From contig JAJPJX010000201.1 in assembly GCA_021324015.1 (NCBI GenBank), forward strand, positions 57,316 to 121,315: DNA of 64,000 bases. The letters are read 5' to 3'. How positions within the stretch are numbered: position 1 is the stretch's first letter; each line of letters opens with the position of its first letter. The notes under the pieces are model-generated. The model made no database searches. It saw only the letters and a list, made by a program, of their open reading frames with translations, and was not told the origin of the DNA. This stretch comes from Solibacteraceae bacterium (lineage in GTDB: Bacteria; Acidobacteriota; Terriglobia; Bryobacterales; Bryobacteraceae). Positions 33,683 through 41,914 of this stretch are shown here, piece by piece. The translations under genes and the position numbers were made by a program.

Positions 33683-34329
33683 GCAAAATCAGCATCCTGC
33701 TGGCGGACGACCACACGGTGATGCGCAAGGGCCTGCGCCTGCTGCTGGAACGGCAGCCGAACTTAGCCGTGGTGGCCGAAGCGGCGGACGGCCGGCAGGC
33801 CGTGGAACTGGCGGAAGCCCACGATCCGGACGTGGTGGTGATGGACATTGCCATGCCCAACCTGAACGGCATCGAGGCGGCGCGCCAGATCGTCGCCCGG
33901 AATCCCCGTACGGCGATCGTCATCCTCAGCATGCACTCCGATGAAAGTTACGTCATCCGCGCGCTGAAGGCGGGCGCGCGGGCGTACCTGCTGAAAGACT
34001 CCGCCGAGACGGACCTGATTACGGCCGTGCGCGCCCTCTCGGAGGGGAAATCCTTCTTCAGCCCGGCCATCAGCCGGATCCTGGTGGAGGACTACATGCG
34101 GCAACTGGAGCGGCATGGGGTGGAGGACTCCTACGAACTGCTCACCAACCGGGAGCGCGAGATCCTGCAATTGCTGGCGGAAGGGAAGAGCAACAAAGAA
34201 GTCGCCGCCATGCTCAACCTGAGCCTTTACACCGTGGAGACCCACCGCACGCACATCCTGCAGAAGCTGAACCTGCACACGGTGCCGGAACTGATCTTGT
34301 ACGCGGTAAGGAAGGGGATTATTTCGTAG
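33679..34329 (+). CDS. NarL/FixJ-family response regulator
   Basis: Encodes 216 residues from ATG 33679. The receiver domain has DD at 10-11, phospho-acceptor D56 (DVVVMDIAMPNLNG) and the conserved Lys in AYLLKDS. The C-terminal LuxR-type helix-turn-helix reads LTNREREILQLLAEGKSNKEVAAMLNLSLYTVETHRTHILQKL. It is a transcription regulator controlled by the overlapping kinase. GAGG precedes the start inside the kinase gene. The targets are unknown. Confidence 0.96.
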   Translation: MSKISILLADDHTVMRKGLRLLLERQPNLAVVAEAADGRQAVELAEAHDPDVVVMDIAMPNLNGIEAARQIVARNPRTAIVILSMHSDESYVIRALKAGARAYLLKDSAETDLITAVRALSEGKSFFSPAISRILVEDYMRQLERHGVEDSYELLTNREREILQLLAEGKSNKEVAAMLNLSLYTVETHRTHILQKLNLHTVPELILYAVRKGIIS

Positions 34330-34336
34330 TTTCCGC

Positions 34337-35254
34337 TCAGCTCGCCGGGGGATAGAGCAGCAATCCTCTGCGCTCCGTCTGCGCCCGGAAGAGAAAGCCT
34401 TCGATGGTGGTCACGTAGAGGACGCTGAGGTCCTTGCCTCCGAAGGTGCAGTTGGTGGGGCGGCGGCAGGGGACCGGGTGCATTTCCTTGACCTCGCCCG
34501 ACGGCGAAAACACGTAAATCATCGGTCCGGGTCCGCCGAGTTCCCACCCGGCGGTGGCGATGATATTGCCGCCGGTGTCGATGCACATTCCGTCGATGCC
34601 GCGATGTTCCCCGAAATCGTGGAGCACCTCGCCGGCGCCCAGGCTCTTATCCGGCTTGACCGGATAGGCGCGAAGCTGGCGTTTTTCATCCGGCCGCCGG
34701 CCGCTCTGAGCCACGTAGAGCGTCTGATAGTCAGGCGCGAAGAACAGCCCATTGGGCCGGGTGGTGTCGAAGGTGACGCGGTGGATCTGGTAGCTGCCGT
34801 CCGGCTGAGGGTCCAGGCGGTAGACCGAATCGTGCTCCAGTTCCTTGTTGGCGCGGTCCTCACTCCACGGTCCGGCGGCGCCTTCGTAATAGGGATCCGT
34901 AAACCATACACAATTCTCGCGATCCACCACGACGTCGTTCGGGATATTGAGCCGCTTGCCCTCGTAACTGTCCGCGAGGACCGTCTCGCCGCCGTCGGCC
35001 TCGTAGCGTACTACGCGGCGGGCGTCGATGCTAGCTCCGCCGACGCAGGCATACAGCCGCCCTTGCGCGTCGAACGCCAGGCCGTTGGCATAGTTGGTGT
35101 TCTCCCGGTAAACCGTGACGGCGCGGGTGGCCGGGTCGAATTTCATGATGCGGCTTTGCTGGATCCGGGTGAATAGCAGGACGGACCCATCCCAGACCGG
35201 CCCCTCGCTGACCTGGCCGTAGGGGGGATCCAACTCTTCAAAAGTCCAGGGCAT
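34337..35254 (-). CDS. SMP-30/gluconolactonase/LRE family protein
   Basis: Encodes 305 residues without a signal peptide. Six-bladed propeller pattern with VSEGPVWDGSVLLFTRIQQSRIMKFD, NYANGLAFDAQGRLYACVGG, IPNDVVVDRENCVWFTDPYY, RPNGLFFAPDYQTLYVAQSG and GIDGMCIDTGGNIIATAGW. The EGP Glu, the PND Asn and the IDGM Asp are the usual metal ligands. It probably hydrolyses a sugar lactone. It stands alone, converging with the NarL-type regulator (7 nt apart). Confidence 0.92.
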   Translation of the reverse strand: MPWTFEELDPPYGQVSEGPVWDGSVLLFTRIQQSRIMKFDPATRAVTVYRENTNYANGLAFDAQGRLYACVGGASIDARRVVRYEADGGETVLADSYEGKRLNIPNDVVVDRENCVWFTDPYYEGAAGPWSEDRANKELEHDSVYRLDPQPDGSYQIHRVTFDTTRPNGLFFAPDYQTLYVAQSGRRPDEKRQLRAYPVKPDKSLGAGEVLHDFGEHRGIDGMCIDTGGNIIATAGWELGGPGPMIYVFSPSGEVKEMHPVPCRRPTNCTFGGKDLSVLYVTTIEGFLFRAQTERRGLLLYPPAS

Positions 35255-35293
35255 TCGCTCTCCTCACAGATCTTCCAAGATATCGCAGCCTGG

Positions 35294-35320
35294 GGGGGCG
35301 GGCGGAGAGAACCCGCCCCC
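35294..35320 (-). terminator. Candidate terminator hairpin
   Basis: GGGGGCGGG (35294-35302) pairs perfectly with CCCGCCCCC (35312-35320) around a 9-nt loop, between the stop of the secreted protein (35335) and the SMP-30 start. No T-tract follows on either strand, so termination would need help. It is still a very stable structure. Confidence 0.45.
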
Positions 35321-35334
35321 GATCCCGATCCGGA

Positions 35335-36930
35335 CTACTGGCAGGCGGAGAATTTAAACGAGAACAAACGCGTGGACCAGTTGAACGCGCCGGTGACGGG
35401 GATGTACTCGTTGGCGTACCACATGGTGCAGCCGTCGCTGGGATCGACGCTCATGCTCGTGTAGTCTCCCCAACGGCTCAACCGCCGGCCGCTTTGGGAG
35501 CCGTTGCCCTGGAAGATGGTGGCTTCCGCTTCCATGGTCCCAGCCGCGTCGGTGGGTATCCGGCCTGTGTAGCGAATCGCCGGGTTGATGCTGGAACTGG
35601 AGGCGCTGTAGCCCAAGGCAATGTCGCCCGCCTTGTCCATGGCGATGCTGCCCATCCAGCGAAAGGTGGTATCCGGGGAAAACGTTCCCTGCTGAAAGAT
35701 CGTGGGGCTCTTGGTGGAAATATTCCGCAGTTCGTACCAGCGCACTCCCACCCTTCTGGTGAGGCTCGATCCCACGATCACGGAATGCGTGGCGACCAGT
35801 GACTCGTGAGGCGGATTAGCCGCCGGGAAATTGCGGTATGCCAGGCGGTGCATCAGAAAATTCCCTAGCGCATCCAGCCGCTGCGTGGTCCCGGACTGCG
35901 GCACGCCGCCGCTGCTGGGCGCCGGGGTATAGGCTGCCACCGCGAGTGGCAGGGGGCCGGCCAGCTTGGAATTGGACGGGGTGGTAAAATCCACATGCAG
36001 CTTGAACAAGTAAAGCTGGTTGGAGCCGGAGGGTCCCTGGACCACGTAGGTATTGGGCACCCCGGCGGGAGGCGGCGTCGAGCCGTCCAAACTGGCGGGC
36101 AGCATGCCGTCGATGCTGGTGTTACTGATCTGGAAGCACTGCATCGTGGCCGCGGAACCGGCCAGCATGGCGGCACGGTTCAGCGCGCAGGCTCGCGGAC
36201 CAGCGTAGCTGATCGCGTTGGTGAACATCCGGGATGACAGGTAATACGCGTCCGGCCAGATGCCAACCTTGGCGTAATCCGGGAGTCCGATGGTCTCCTG
36301 AAAGGCGTACCGGTTGTAGCTCCCGGTGGCATCGGACGTAGTGGATACGGCTACACAGTACAGGTAGGGGGAACTGACCGTAATGATCTCGACCACCCAT
36401 CGGTTGGCCAACTGATCGTACAGCACGACCGGGTCGCTCAGGTTCGTGGTGGCGCAGTTGCCTCCGAACCCGCTCCAAATGGTATTGATGGGAAGAGGAC
36501 CCAGCGTCGGGGAACCGGTATTCTTGTCGAACACCGCGTAGGAGATATTCACCGTCTCTACCACCTGCGTCGCGCCCACGGCGGCATTCGTGTCCGGGGG
36601 AGCGTACTGCACCTGGAACGTGCCGTTCGGGCCAACGAACCCGTTGCCCAAGCCCAGAATGTTCAGACCCGGCGTGGTGGCCACGGCTGCGCCGGCATTC
36701 TCCTGCACCACAGGGTCCGCCTGCGCGGCGCCGGGAACTGCCTGTGCCGGCGTCAGCAGCAGCGGACGGGCTTGCGGCGAGACCAGCGGAGCCGCCTCAG
36801 CCGCCATCACCCGCAGCGGCGGTGACACATCGTGTTTCACCTCCGAGATCACTTCCACTTGCTGTGCGGACGCCGGCGCCCATCCCCAAATCGCGCACGC
36901 CATCCCCAGGATTGAAATTACACGTCGCAT
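35335..36930 (-). CDS. Secreted protein of unknown function, about 530 residues
   Basis: Encodes 531 residues from ATG 36930, with GGGAGG 5 nt upstream; the longer ORF to 37254 overlaps the STAS gene and was rejected. Signal peptide RRVISILGMACAIWGWAPASA. The body has GNGFVGPNGTFQVQYAPPDTNAAVGATQVVETVN, LSDPVVLYDQLANRWV, GLPDYAKVGIWPDAYYLS and SRWGDYTSMSVDPSDGCTMW. The pattern resembles large acidobacterial extracellular propeller-like proteins, but no named domain or catalytic motif was recognised. Possible structural or adhesive surface protein. Lies 100 bp after the STAS gene. Confidence 0.75.
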   Translation of the reverse strand: MRRVISILGMACAIWGWAPASAQQVEVISEVKHDVSPPLRVMAAEAAPLVSPQARPLLLTPAQAVPGAAQADPVVQENAGAAVATTPGLNILGLGNGFVGPNGTFQVQYAPPDTNAAVGATQVVETVNISYAVFDKNTGSPTLGPLPINTIWSGFGGNCATTNLSDPVVLYDQLANRWVVEIITVSSPYLYCVAVSTTSDATGSYNRYAFQETIGLPDYAKVGIWPDAYYLSSRMFTNAISYAGPRACALNRAAMLAGSAATMQCFQISNTSIDGMLPASLDGSTPPPAGVPNTYVVQGPSGSNQLYLFKLHVDFTTPSNSKLAGPLPLAVAAYTPAPSSGGVPQSGTTQRLDALGNFLMHRLAYRNFPAANPPHESLVATHSVIVGSSLTRRVGVRWYELRNISTKSPTIFQQGTFSPDTTFRWMGSIAMDKAGDIALGYSASSSSINPAIRYTGRIPTDAAGTMEAEATIFQGNGSQSGRRLSRWGDYTSMSVDPSDGCTMWYANEYIPVTGAFNWSTRLFSFKFSACQ

Positions 36931-37030
36931 GGTTGCCTCCCGAGCCCTTGCAAGGTTGGTCTGAAGGGATCGAACCATTTTACGGGATTTACAGGGAAAT
37001 ACTCGGAAATTCTGGCGTAGGGAAATTTCC

Positions 37031-37372
37031 CTATTCCGCGCAGGCCTGTTCGATGGTGGGAGAGAATTGAAACACCGTATCCAGGCGGGTGACGCGGAAA
37101 CAGTCCCGGACGTACCCGGTGGCGCCGGCCATGCGCATCTGCCCGCCGGCCTGATCGACGGCGTTGAGGCTGAAGATGAAGCGTCCGATGCCGGTGCTGT
37201 CGATCCGCTTGACCTCGGACAGGTCAAAGACGATCGTGCGATAGCCCTGGGCAAGCAACGCGGGCACCAGCACTTCGAGTTGCTGGCTTTCCGGGCCGCG
37301 CATGACGCTGCCCGTCAGCTTGACGACCATGACCCCGGGCTTCACTTCGTGCTGCTGGATCTCGAGGAGCAT
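37031..37372 (-). CDS. STAS-domain protein (anti-sigma factor antagonist-like)
   Basis: Encodes 113 residues, all one STAS domain: VMVVKLTGSVMRGPESQQLEVLV, YRTIVFDLSEVKRIDSTGIGRFIFSLN and GGQMRMAGATGYVRDCFRV. The Ser of DSTGIG is the usual phosphorylation site. Partners would be an anti-sigma kinase and a phosphatase, none of which is visible here. It lies 11 nt after the TolC-like gene stop, so the two are co-transcribed, an unusual pairing. Confidence 0.9.
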   Translation of the reverse strand: MLLEIQQHEVKPGVMVVKLTGSVMRGPESQQLEVLVPALLAQGYRTIVFDLSEVKRIDSTGIGRFIFSLNAVDQAGGQMRMAGATGYVRDCFRVTRLDTVFQFSPTIEQACAE

Positions 37373-37383
37373 GCCGTTCCAGA

Positions 37384-39336
37384 TTACGGTTTGGCGGCCG
37401 GGATGGGAGTCGGCGGACGCGAGACGCTGCCCCGGTAGGCTTCGTCGATGGAGATCTGGTTGGCGGCCAGGGTCTGTCCTGTGGAGCGGTCCAGTTCGAC
37501 TTTCGCCTTGGCGTAGGCCGCTTCGGCGGCTACCTCCGCCTGCTGCGCGTTGGCCAGGTCGCGCTGCGTGAGGATGACGTTGTAGATGGTGGAGGCGCCC
37601 AGGGCATACTTTTTCTGTTCGGCGTCCACGGTCTGTTCCTGGAGGATGCGCGCTTTGACGGCGGCCTGGTATTGCGCGCGTGCCTGCTGCACTCCGATGA
37701 CGGCATTCTGCACGTCGACCCGCACCTGGTTCTCCAACCGCTGCAACTGCAACTCCTGCTGGCGCAGGGTGAGTTCGTCGTTAATCATGTCCGCCTGGGC
37801 GGCGCGGTTGTGAATCGGGATATTCAGGTTGAGCGCCAGGTTGTAGTCCGGGAAGTTGCGGGAAAAGATCTGCGTCAGCGCCGAGCCAAAGCCGCCGATG
37901 TAGAACGGGTTGCCCTGGCGCGGCCGGCCGGGCAGGACGGGCAGGGTATTGAACTGGCCGGCCAGCGCGTTGTTGTTCAGGTTCACAATGGCATCCAGAG
38001 TCGGACGCAGGGCGCTGCGATCGCCTTTCAGGTTGAGCTTGCTATTCTCCACGCCGATGCGGTTTTGGGCCATCTCCGGCCGCGCGGAGAGAGCCTGGGC
38101 CACCAGATCCTGGAGGGGCAAGATGGGTTCCACATCCGGCATGTGGATGCGATCCGTGGGAATGATGTGCGCAGCGGCCACCGTGGGGCTGGCCACGCCG
38201 TTGCGGCTCAAGGCATTCTTCAGGATGGTTTCCTGCTGCAGCACCTGCGTTTCGGCGATAGTGAGGTTCTGCTGGTCGGTGGCCACCTCGGCCTCCGCGC
38301 GCACGATCTCGATGGGCGCCAGCGTGCCGACCTCCACCTGTTTCTTGTTGTCCTCGTACAGCTTCTGGCTGGCTTCCAGGGTTTGCTTCTTCACGCGCAC
38401 GTTCTCAATGAAGCTCACCAGGTCCCAGTACAGATCCATGACGGCGGACACCGTGGTGATGACCTGAAGCTTGAAAGTGAGGTCGGCCACCTCGACGTTG
38501 TTGCGGGCAATCTGGATCTGCCGGGAATTCACCGCGCGGCCGAAGCCTTGCAGCAGGTGCTGGGTGAGCGTGAAACCTAAAGTGGAAGACAGGGAAGGGT
38601 TGAAGTCGTTGCTGCGATTGTTGGTGGTGGTGTTATTGGTGCTCAGCCCCAGGTTCACCATGGTGCCCGTGAGAAAGCCCTGGGTGATGCCGAAGTTGGT
38701 CAGGTCCTGCCGCTGGATGAACGAGTTCGCGCCGGTGATGAAGGCGCTGGATTGAGGGGTGGTGTAATGCCCCCACTTCAGGAAGCCGCCCACGGCTGGG
38801 TCCAGGTTGGGGATGGGCGAGCCAGTTTGCGTCACCACGTTGCTGCCTACGACCGGAGCGGCTGCGTTCGCCACGGCGGCGGCGCTGGTATTGATGCCGG
38901 TGACGTTCACCGCGCCCGCCGCGGCGCCCGGGGCCTGGGCGCTGGAAGGCCCCTGGGTGACGCTGGTCGTCACCCCGCGCACGAAGCCGCCGGCCTTCGC
39001 GCGCAGCACACTGGCGTCGGCCAGTTGCGGCCCGTAGCGCTGGATTTCAATGTCCAGGTTGTTCTCCAGGGCGAGCGCGATGGCGTCCTGCATCGAAAGA
39101 TACAGGTTGCCTGCCCGCAGCAGCGACTCCAGCCGGTTCGAGTTGGCCAGGTTGATGGGCGGCACCTGCGCGGCCCGGTACGCTCCGGTGAGCCAGGAGG
39201 CGTGGCTGGAGGGATAGATCAACTGATGCGCCTGGCTCTGGCCGGTGGAAGCCGCCGGTTGCGGACCACCTCCGAAGGCCGGAGGCAGCATTAGCAGAAC
39301 GCAGAGCACGGCAATGAATGACTGCACACGATGCAT
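37384..39336 (-). CDS. TolC-family outer-membrane efflux protein
   Basis: Encodes 650 residues, longer than usual (about 450-500), with an N-terminal extension. Signal peptide HRVQSFIAVLCVLLMLPPAFGG. The region AGNLYLSMQDAIALALENNLDIEIQRY is the first conserved helix, and paired long helices with coiled-coil pattern follow (VIGVQQARAQYQAAVKARILQEQTV, LANAQQAEVAAEAAYAKAKVELDRSTGQTL). The extension between the first helix and about residue 230 is Ala/Gly/Asn-rich. It should form a trimeric exit duct. No inner-membrane pump adjoins it; the DHA2 exporter at 52965 is the nearest. GAAGGAAAATC precedes ATG 39336. Confidence 0.9.
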   Translation of the reverse strand: MHRVQSFIAVLCVLLMLPPAFGGGPQPAASTGQSQAHQLIYPSSHASWLTGAYRAAQVPPINLANSNRLESLLRAGNLYLSMQDAIALALENNLDIEIQRYGPQLADASVLRAKAGGFVRGVTTSVTQGPSSAQAPGAAAGAVNVTGINTSAAAVANAAAPVVGSNVVTQTGSPIPNLDPAVGGFLKWGHYTTPQSSAFITGANSFIQRQDLTNFGITQGFLTGTMVNLGLSTNNTTTNNRSNDFNPSLSSTLGFTLTQHLLQGFGRAVNSRQIQIARNNVEVADLTFKLQVITTVSAVMDLYWDLVSFIENVRVKKQTLEASQKLYEDNKKQVEVGTLAPIEIVRAEAEVATDQQNLTIAETQVLQQETILKNALSRNGVASPTVAAAHIIPTDRIHMPDVEPILPLQDLVAQALSARPEMAQNRIGVENSKLNLKGDRSALRPTLDAIVNLNNNALAGQFNTLPVLPGRPRQGNPFYIGGFGSALTQIFSRNFPDYNLALNLNIPIHNRAAQADMINDELTLRQQELQLQRLENQVRVDVQNAVIGVQQARAQYQAAVKARILQEQTVDAEQKKYALGASTIYNVILTQRDLANAQQAEVAAEAAYAKAKVELDRSTGQTLAANQISIDEAYRGSVSRPPTPIPAAKP

Positions 39337-39401
39337 GATTTTCCTTCAAAACCAAGGATGACGCCGCCGGGGATTCGCCTGTTCCTTCGATCTTTCAATG
39401 G

Positions 39402-39407
39402 TATAGT
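39402..39407 (+). promoter_or_regulatory. -10 box TATAGT for pyrE
   Basis: TATAGT ends 8 nt before GTG 39416, with AGG overlapping the box as the only ribosome-site candidate. The geometry fits a leaderless or very short leader transcript. No -35 hexamer was seen. Confidence 0.4.
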
Positions 39408-39415
39408 AGGCCTTT

Positions 39416-40006
39416 GTGGACCCGCAAGCCGAACCCCTTCTGGAACTGTTCCGGACCACTGGAGCCTACCTGCGCGGGCATTTTCGTCTGACCAGCGGAC
39501 TGCATAGCCCGGAATACCTGCAATGCGCTCTGGTGCTGCAGTATCCGGATCACGCCGAAAAGCTGGGCAGGCTGCTGGCGGAATCCATCCGTGGACTCAC
39601 CTCTGAGCCGGTCGCGCTGGTGGCTTCGCCGGCCCTGGGCGGCGTGATCATCGGGCACGAGGTCGCCCGCGCGCTGGGGACCCGATTTGTGTTCACGGAA
39701 CGAGACACTTCCGGAAAGATGACGCTGCGGCGGGGCTTCACGGTTACTCCCGGGGAGCCCGCGGTGGTGATCGAAGACGTGGTCACTACGGGCGGCAGCA
39801 CGCGCGACGTGGTGGAGGTGCTGCGCGCGGCCGGCGCGCGGGCCCTGGCCGCCGGGTCCATTATCGATCGCAGCGGAGGGCAGGCGGAGGTCGGCGCGCC
39901 GCGCACGGCCCTGGCCACGCTGCGTGTCTCCAGCTATGAGCCCGCGAACTGCCCCCTGTGCGCGCAGGGGATCCCGGTCGTGAAGCCAGGTTCCCGTCCT
40001 GCCTGA
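39416..40006 (+). CDS. pyrE: Orotate phosphoribosyltransferase
   Basis: Encodes 196 residues from GTG 39416. It converts orotate and PRPP to OMP in pyrimidine synthesis. The PRPP-binding motif is AVVIEDVVTTGGSTRDVVEVL, and the substrate side shows HFRLTSGLHSPEYLQC, VASPALGGVIIGHEVARAL and TERDTSGKMTLRRG. The last residues (YEPANCPLCAQGIPVVKPGSR) are a family tail seen in related bacteria. truA starts in the stop codon (TGATG), giving one operon. Confidence 0.95.
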   Translation: MDPQAEPLLELFRTTGAYLRGHFRLTSGLHSPEYLQCALVLQYPDHAEKLGRLLAESIRGLTSEPVALVASPALGGVIIGHEVARALGTRFVFTERDTSGKMTLRRGFTVTPGEPAVVIEDVVTTGGSTRDVVEVLRAAGARALAAGSIIDRSGGQAEVGAPRTALATLRVSSYEPANCPLCAQGIPVVKPGSRPA

Positions 40007-40758
40007 TGCGGCGGATTCGCATTCGGATCGCTTACGACGGCACCGATTTTCACGGCTGGCAGGTGCAGCCTGGTCTGGCCACGGTGCAGGGTGTCCTGGA
40101 GGCCATTCTCGGCGAAATGGAAGGCAGGCCGGTGCAGGTGGCCGGTTCCGGCCGCACTGACGCCGGCGTGCATGCGCTGGCGCAGGTGGCGGCCTTCACC
40201 CTCGAGAACCCGATTCCGCTCCCGAATCTGCAAAAGGCTGTGAACCGGCTGCTGCCGCCGGCCGTCAGAGTGCTCTCTGCCCAGGAGGTACCTATGGATT
40301 TCCATCCGCGCTATCATGCGCTGGCCAAGACCTACGAGTACCGGATCTTCCGCGGCGGTGTATGCCCGCCCATGGAGTGGCGCTACCTGCATCACTACCC
40401 GTATCCGCTGGATGAGGGGCGCATGCGGGCGCTGGCCCCGCTGCTCGAAGGCGAGCACGATTTTACCGCGTTTGCCGCCGCGGACGACCGGGATGCGGAA
40501 GGCCATTCGAAGGTGCGCACCATCTTCTCCTCCCGGCTGGAGACGGAGGGCGAGCGCATGTACTACCGCGTGCGCGGCAGCGGATTTCTCAAGCACATGG
40601 TGCGGAACATCGCGGGCACACTGATCGAAGCGGGCAAGGGCAACCTGGACGCGGACGGCCTGCGCGCATTGCTGGCGCCCGGAGCCGCCAAGGCCGGCCC
40701 GACCGCGCCCGCCAAAGGACTGTTCCTGGTTGCGGTGGAGTACCCAGAGCCAGGTTGA
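40006..40758 (+). CDS. truA: tRNA pseudouridine(38-40) synthase TruA
   Basis: Encodes 250 residues from ATG 40006, which overlaps the pyrE stop by one base (TGATG); an upstream start at 39958 would lie inside pyrE. Catalytic Asp is in VAGSGRTDAGVHALAQ. Other segments: RIRIAYDGTDFHGWQVQPG, DFHPRYHALAKTYEYRIF, GEHDFTAFAA and GSGFLKHMVRNIAGTLIEAG. It modifies the anticodon stem of many tRNAs. Housekeeping, co-transcribed with pyrE. Confidence 0.96.
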   Translation: MRRIRIRIAYDGTDFHGWQVQPGLATVQGVLEAILGEMEGRPVQVAGSGRTDAGVHALAQVAAFTLENPIPLPNLQKAVNRLLPPAVRVLSAQEVPMDFHPRYHALAKTYEYRIFRGGVCPPMEWRYLHHYPYPLDEGRMRALAPLLEGEHDFTAFAAADDRDAEGHSKVRTIFSSRLETEGERMYYRVRGSGFLKHMVRNIAGTLIEAGKGNLDADGLRALLAPGAAKAGPTAPAKGLFLVAVEYPEPG

Positions 40759-40817
40759 AGCCGGCCAAAGGACCCTGACGGCCGCGGCTCGGTTGCACCG
40801 GCAAAAGGTGGAGGCTG

Positions 40818-41468
40818 TTACTGTTGCTGCTGGTTTTTGGGCTTCTCCCCGGGGCGATACAGCGTGGGCGGCTTGCGGCGTTTGCCTTCGGCGGCAGCCT
40901 CTTTCTGCTCCTCCGCTTTCTTGGCCTCCAAGTCCTTGGGCTGCATCATGGACTCAATTTCCTTCTTCTCCTTGGCGGCCTCCGCCTGGACCTCGTGCGC
41001 GCGCGCGTCCACGTCTTTCTGCGAAGCCTCCAGGCTGTCGGACGTGGTTGCGATGGCCTGCTTGAGGATGTAGTCGTAGCGCGCCATGTCCTTGGGCTGG
41101 CTGTCGCGGATTTTCTCCAGGCTGGCCAACATTTCCTTTTCGGCGCCGGCGACGGAGCTCAAGCCGGGCTTGATGTCGATGCGCCGCCGCAGGGCATCGT
41201 CGGCCACGTCGTCCAGGGCGTCGATGATGTTGGAGTAATCCTCCAGCGCGTCATGAATCAGCGCGGAACGGCCGGCTTTCTCCTTGGCCAGCCAGTGCTC
41301 CACCTGGTTCAGGCGCTGCCTGGCGAAATGCACGTAGAGCTTCATCCGGTCGTTGGGTTCCTGGACCAGGCGGACCTGATCGGCCTCGTCGGCCGTGAGG
41401 AAGTCGCGCGATTGTTGGGCGGCCAGGGGCGCCGCCAGGAATGCGCACCACAGCAGGGCGTGTTTCAT
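40818..41468 (-). CDS. Secreted helical protein of unknown function (third gene of TPR operon)
   Basis: Encodes 216 residues with signal peptide [18 protein letters not shown]. The mature part is helical and highly charged ([51 protein letters not shown]), consistent with coiled coil. The C-terminal tail is low complexity and ends KPKNQQQQ. The start overlaps the stop of the 149-residue gene in ATGA (41465-41468). No named domain was recognised. Confidence 0.7.
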   Translation of the reverse strand: MKHALLWCAFLAAPLAAQQSRDFLTADEADQVRLVQEPNDRMKLYVHFARQRLNQVEHWLAKEKAGRSALIHDALEDYSNIIDALDDVADDALRRRIDIKPGLSSVAGAEKEMLASLEKIRDSQPKDMARYDYILKQAIATTSDSLEASQKDVDARAHEVQAEAAKEKKEIESMMQPKDLEAKKAEEQKEAAAEGKRRKPPTLYRPGEKPKNQQQQ

Positions 41469-41914
41469 TTGGGTTTGCCCTCCATCACTCCCAGGAGCAG
41501 GTCATCGTGGACCTGCTGGATCTTGGCGGTCGCCTTCTCCAGCATGGGACGGTCCACGACACTCATCTCTTCCCGGAAGCTCTCCATTTTGCGGAGCAGA
41601 TCGCGGGTCTCGATTTCCGCGCGCTTGAACCACTTGGGACTCTTGCGGGGGTTTTTGCCCGTTTCGCGCAGGGAGTCTTCGGCCAGCACCACCGAATCCT
41701 GGACTTCCCCCACAAGGGTTTCGGTCTGCTTGAAATCGCCCCGGGCATAAGCCGCGCGCGCGTCCTTGAGCGCACGGTCGGCGTTCTCCAGGGCCAGCTT
41801 GGAGCGCTTTTCGAGGTTCGGCTCGGCCTTGGCCTGCTGCAAGTCCCCTCGCAGGGCCGGCAGAAAGCCCAGACCCAATATCAGAAGCCCGGCCATCACG
41901 TGCGCGCGCGTCAC
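41465..41914 (-). CDS. Secreted small helical protein of unknown function (second gene of TPR operon)
   Basis: Encodes 149 residues from GTG 41914, which forms a GTGA overlap with the TPR gene stop (41911-41914). N-terminal hydrophobic segment [19 protein letters not shown] is a probable signal peptide. The mature part is helical ([40 protein letters not shown]), similar to a single TPR-like helical hairpin. Both neighbours overlap it by 4 nt. Partner proteins of the TPR protein are inferred only from the operon. Confidence 0.68.
   Translation of the reverse strand: MTRAHVMAGLLILGLGFLPALRGDLQQAKAEPNLEKRSKLALENADRALKDARAAYARGDFKQTETLVGEVQDSVVLAEDSLRETGKNPRKSPKWFKRAEIETRDLLRKMESFREEMSVVDRPMLEKATAKIQQVHDDLLLGVMEGKPK

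Noticed and set aside
36931..37254. Upstream extension of the secreted protein
   Set aside because: Overlaps the STAS gene; a strong GGGAGG marks ATG 36930.
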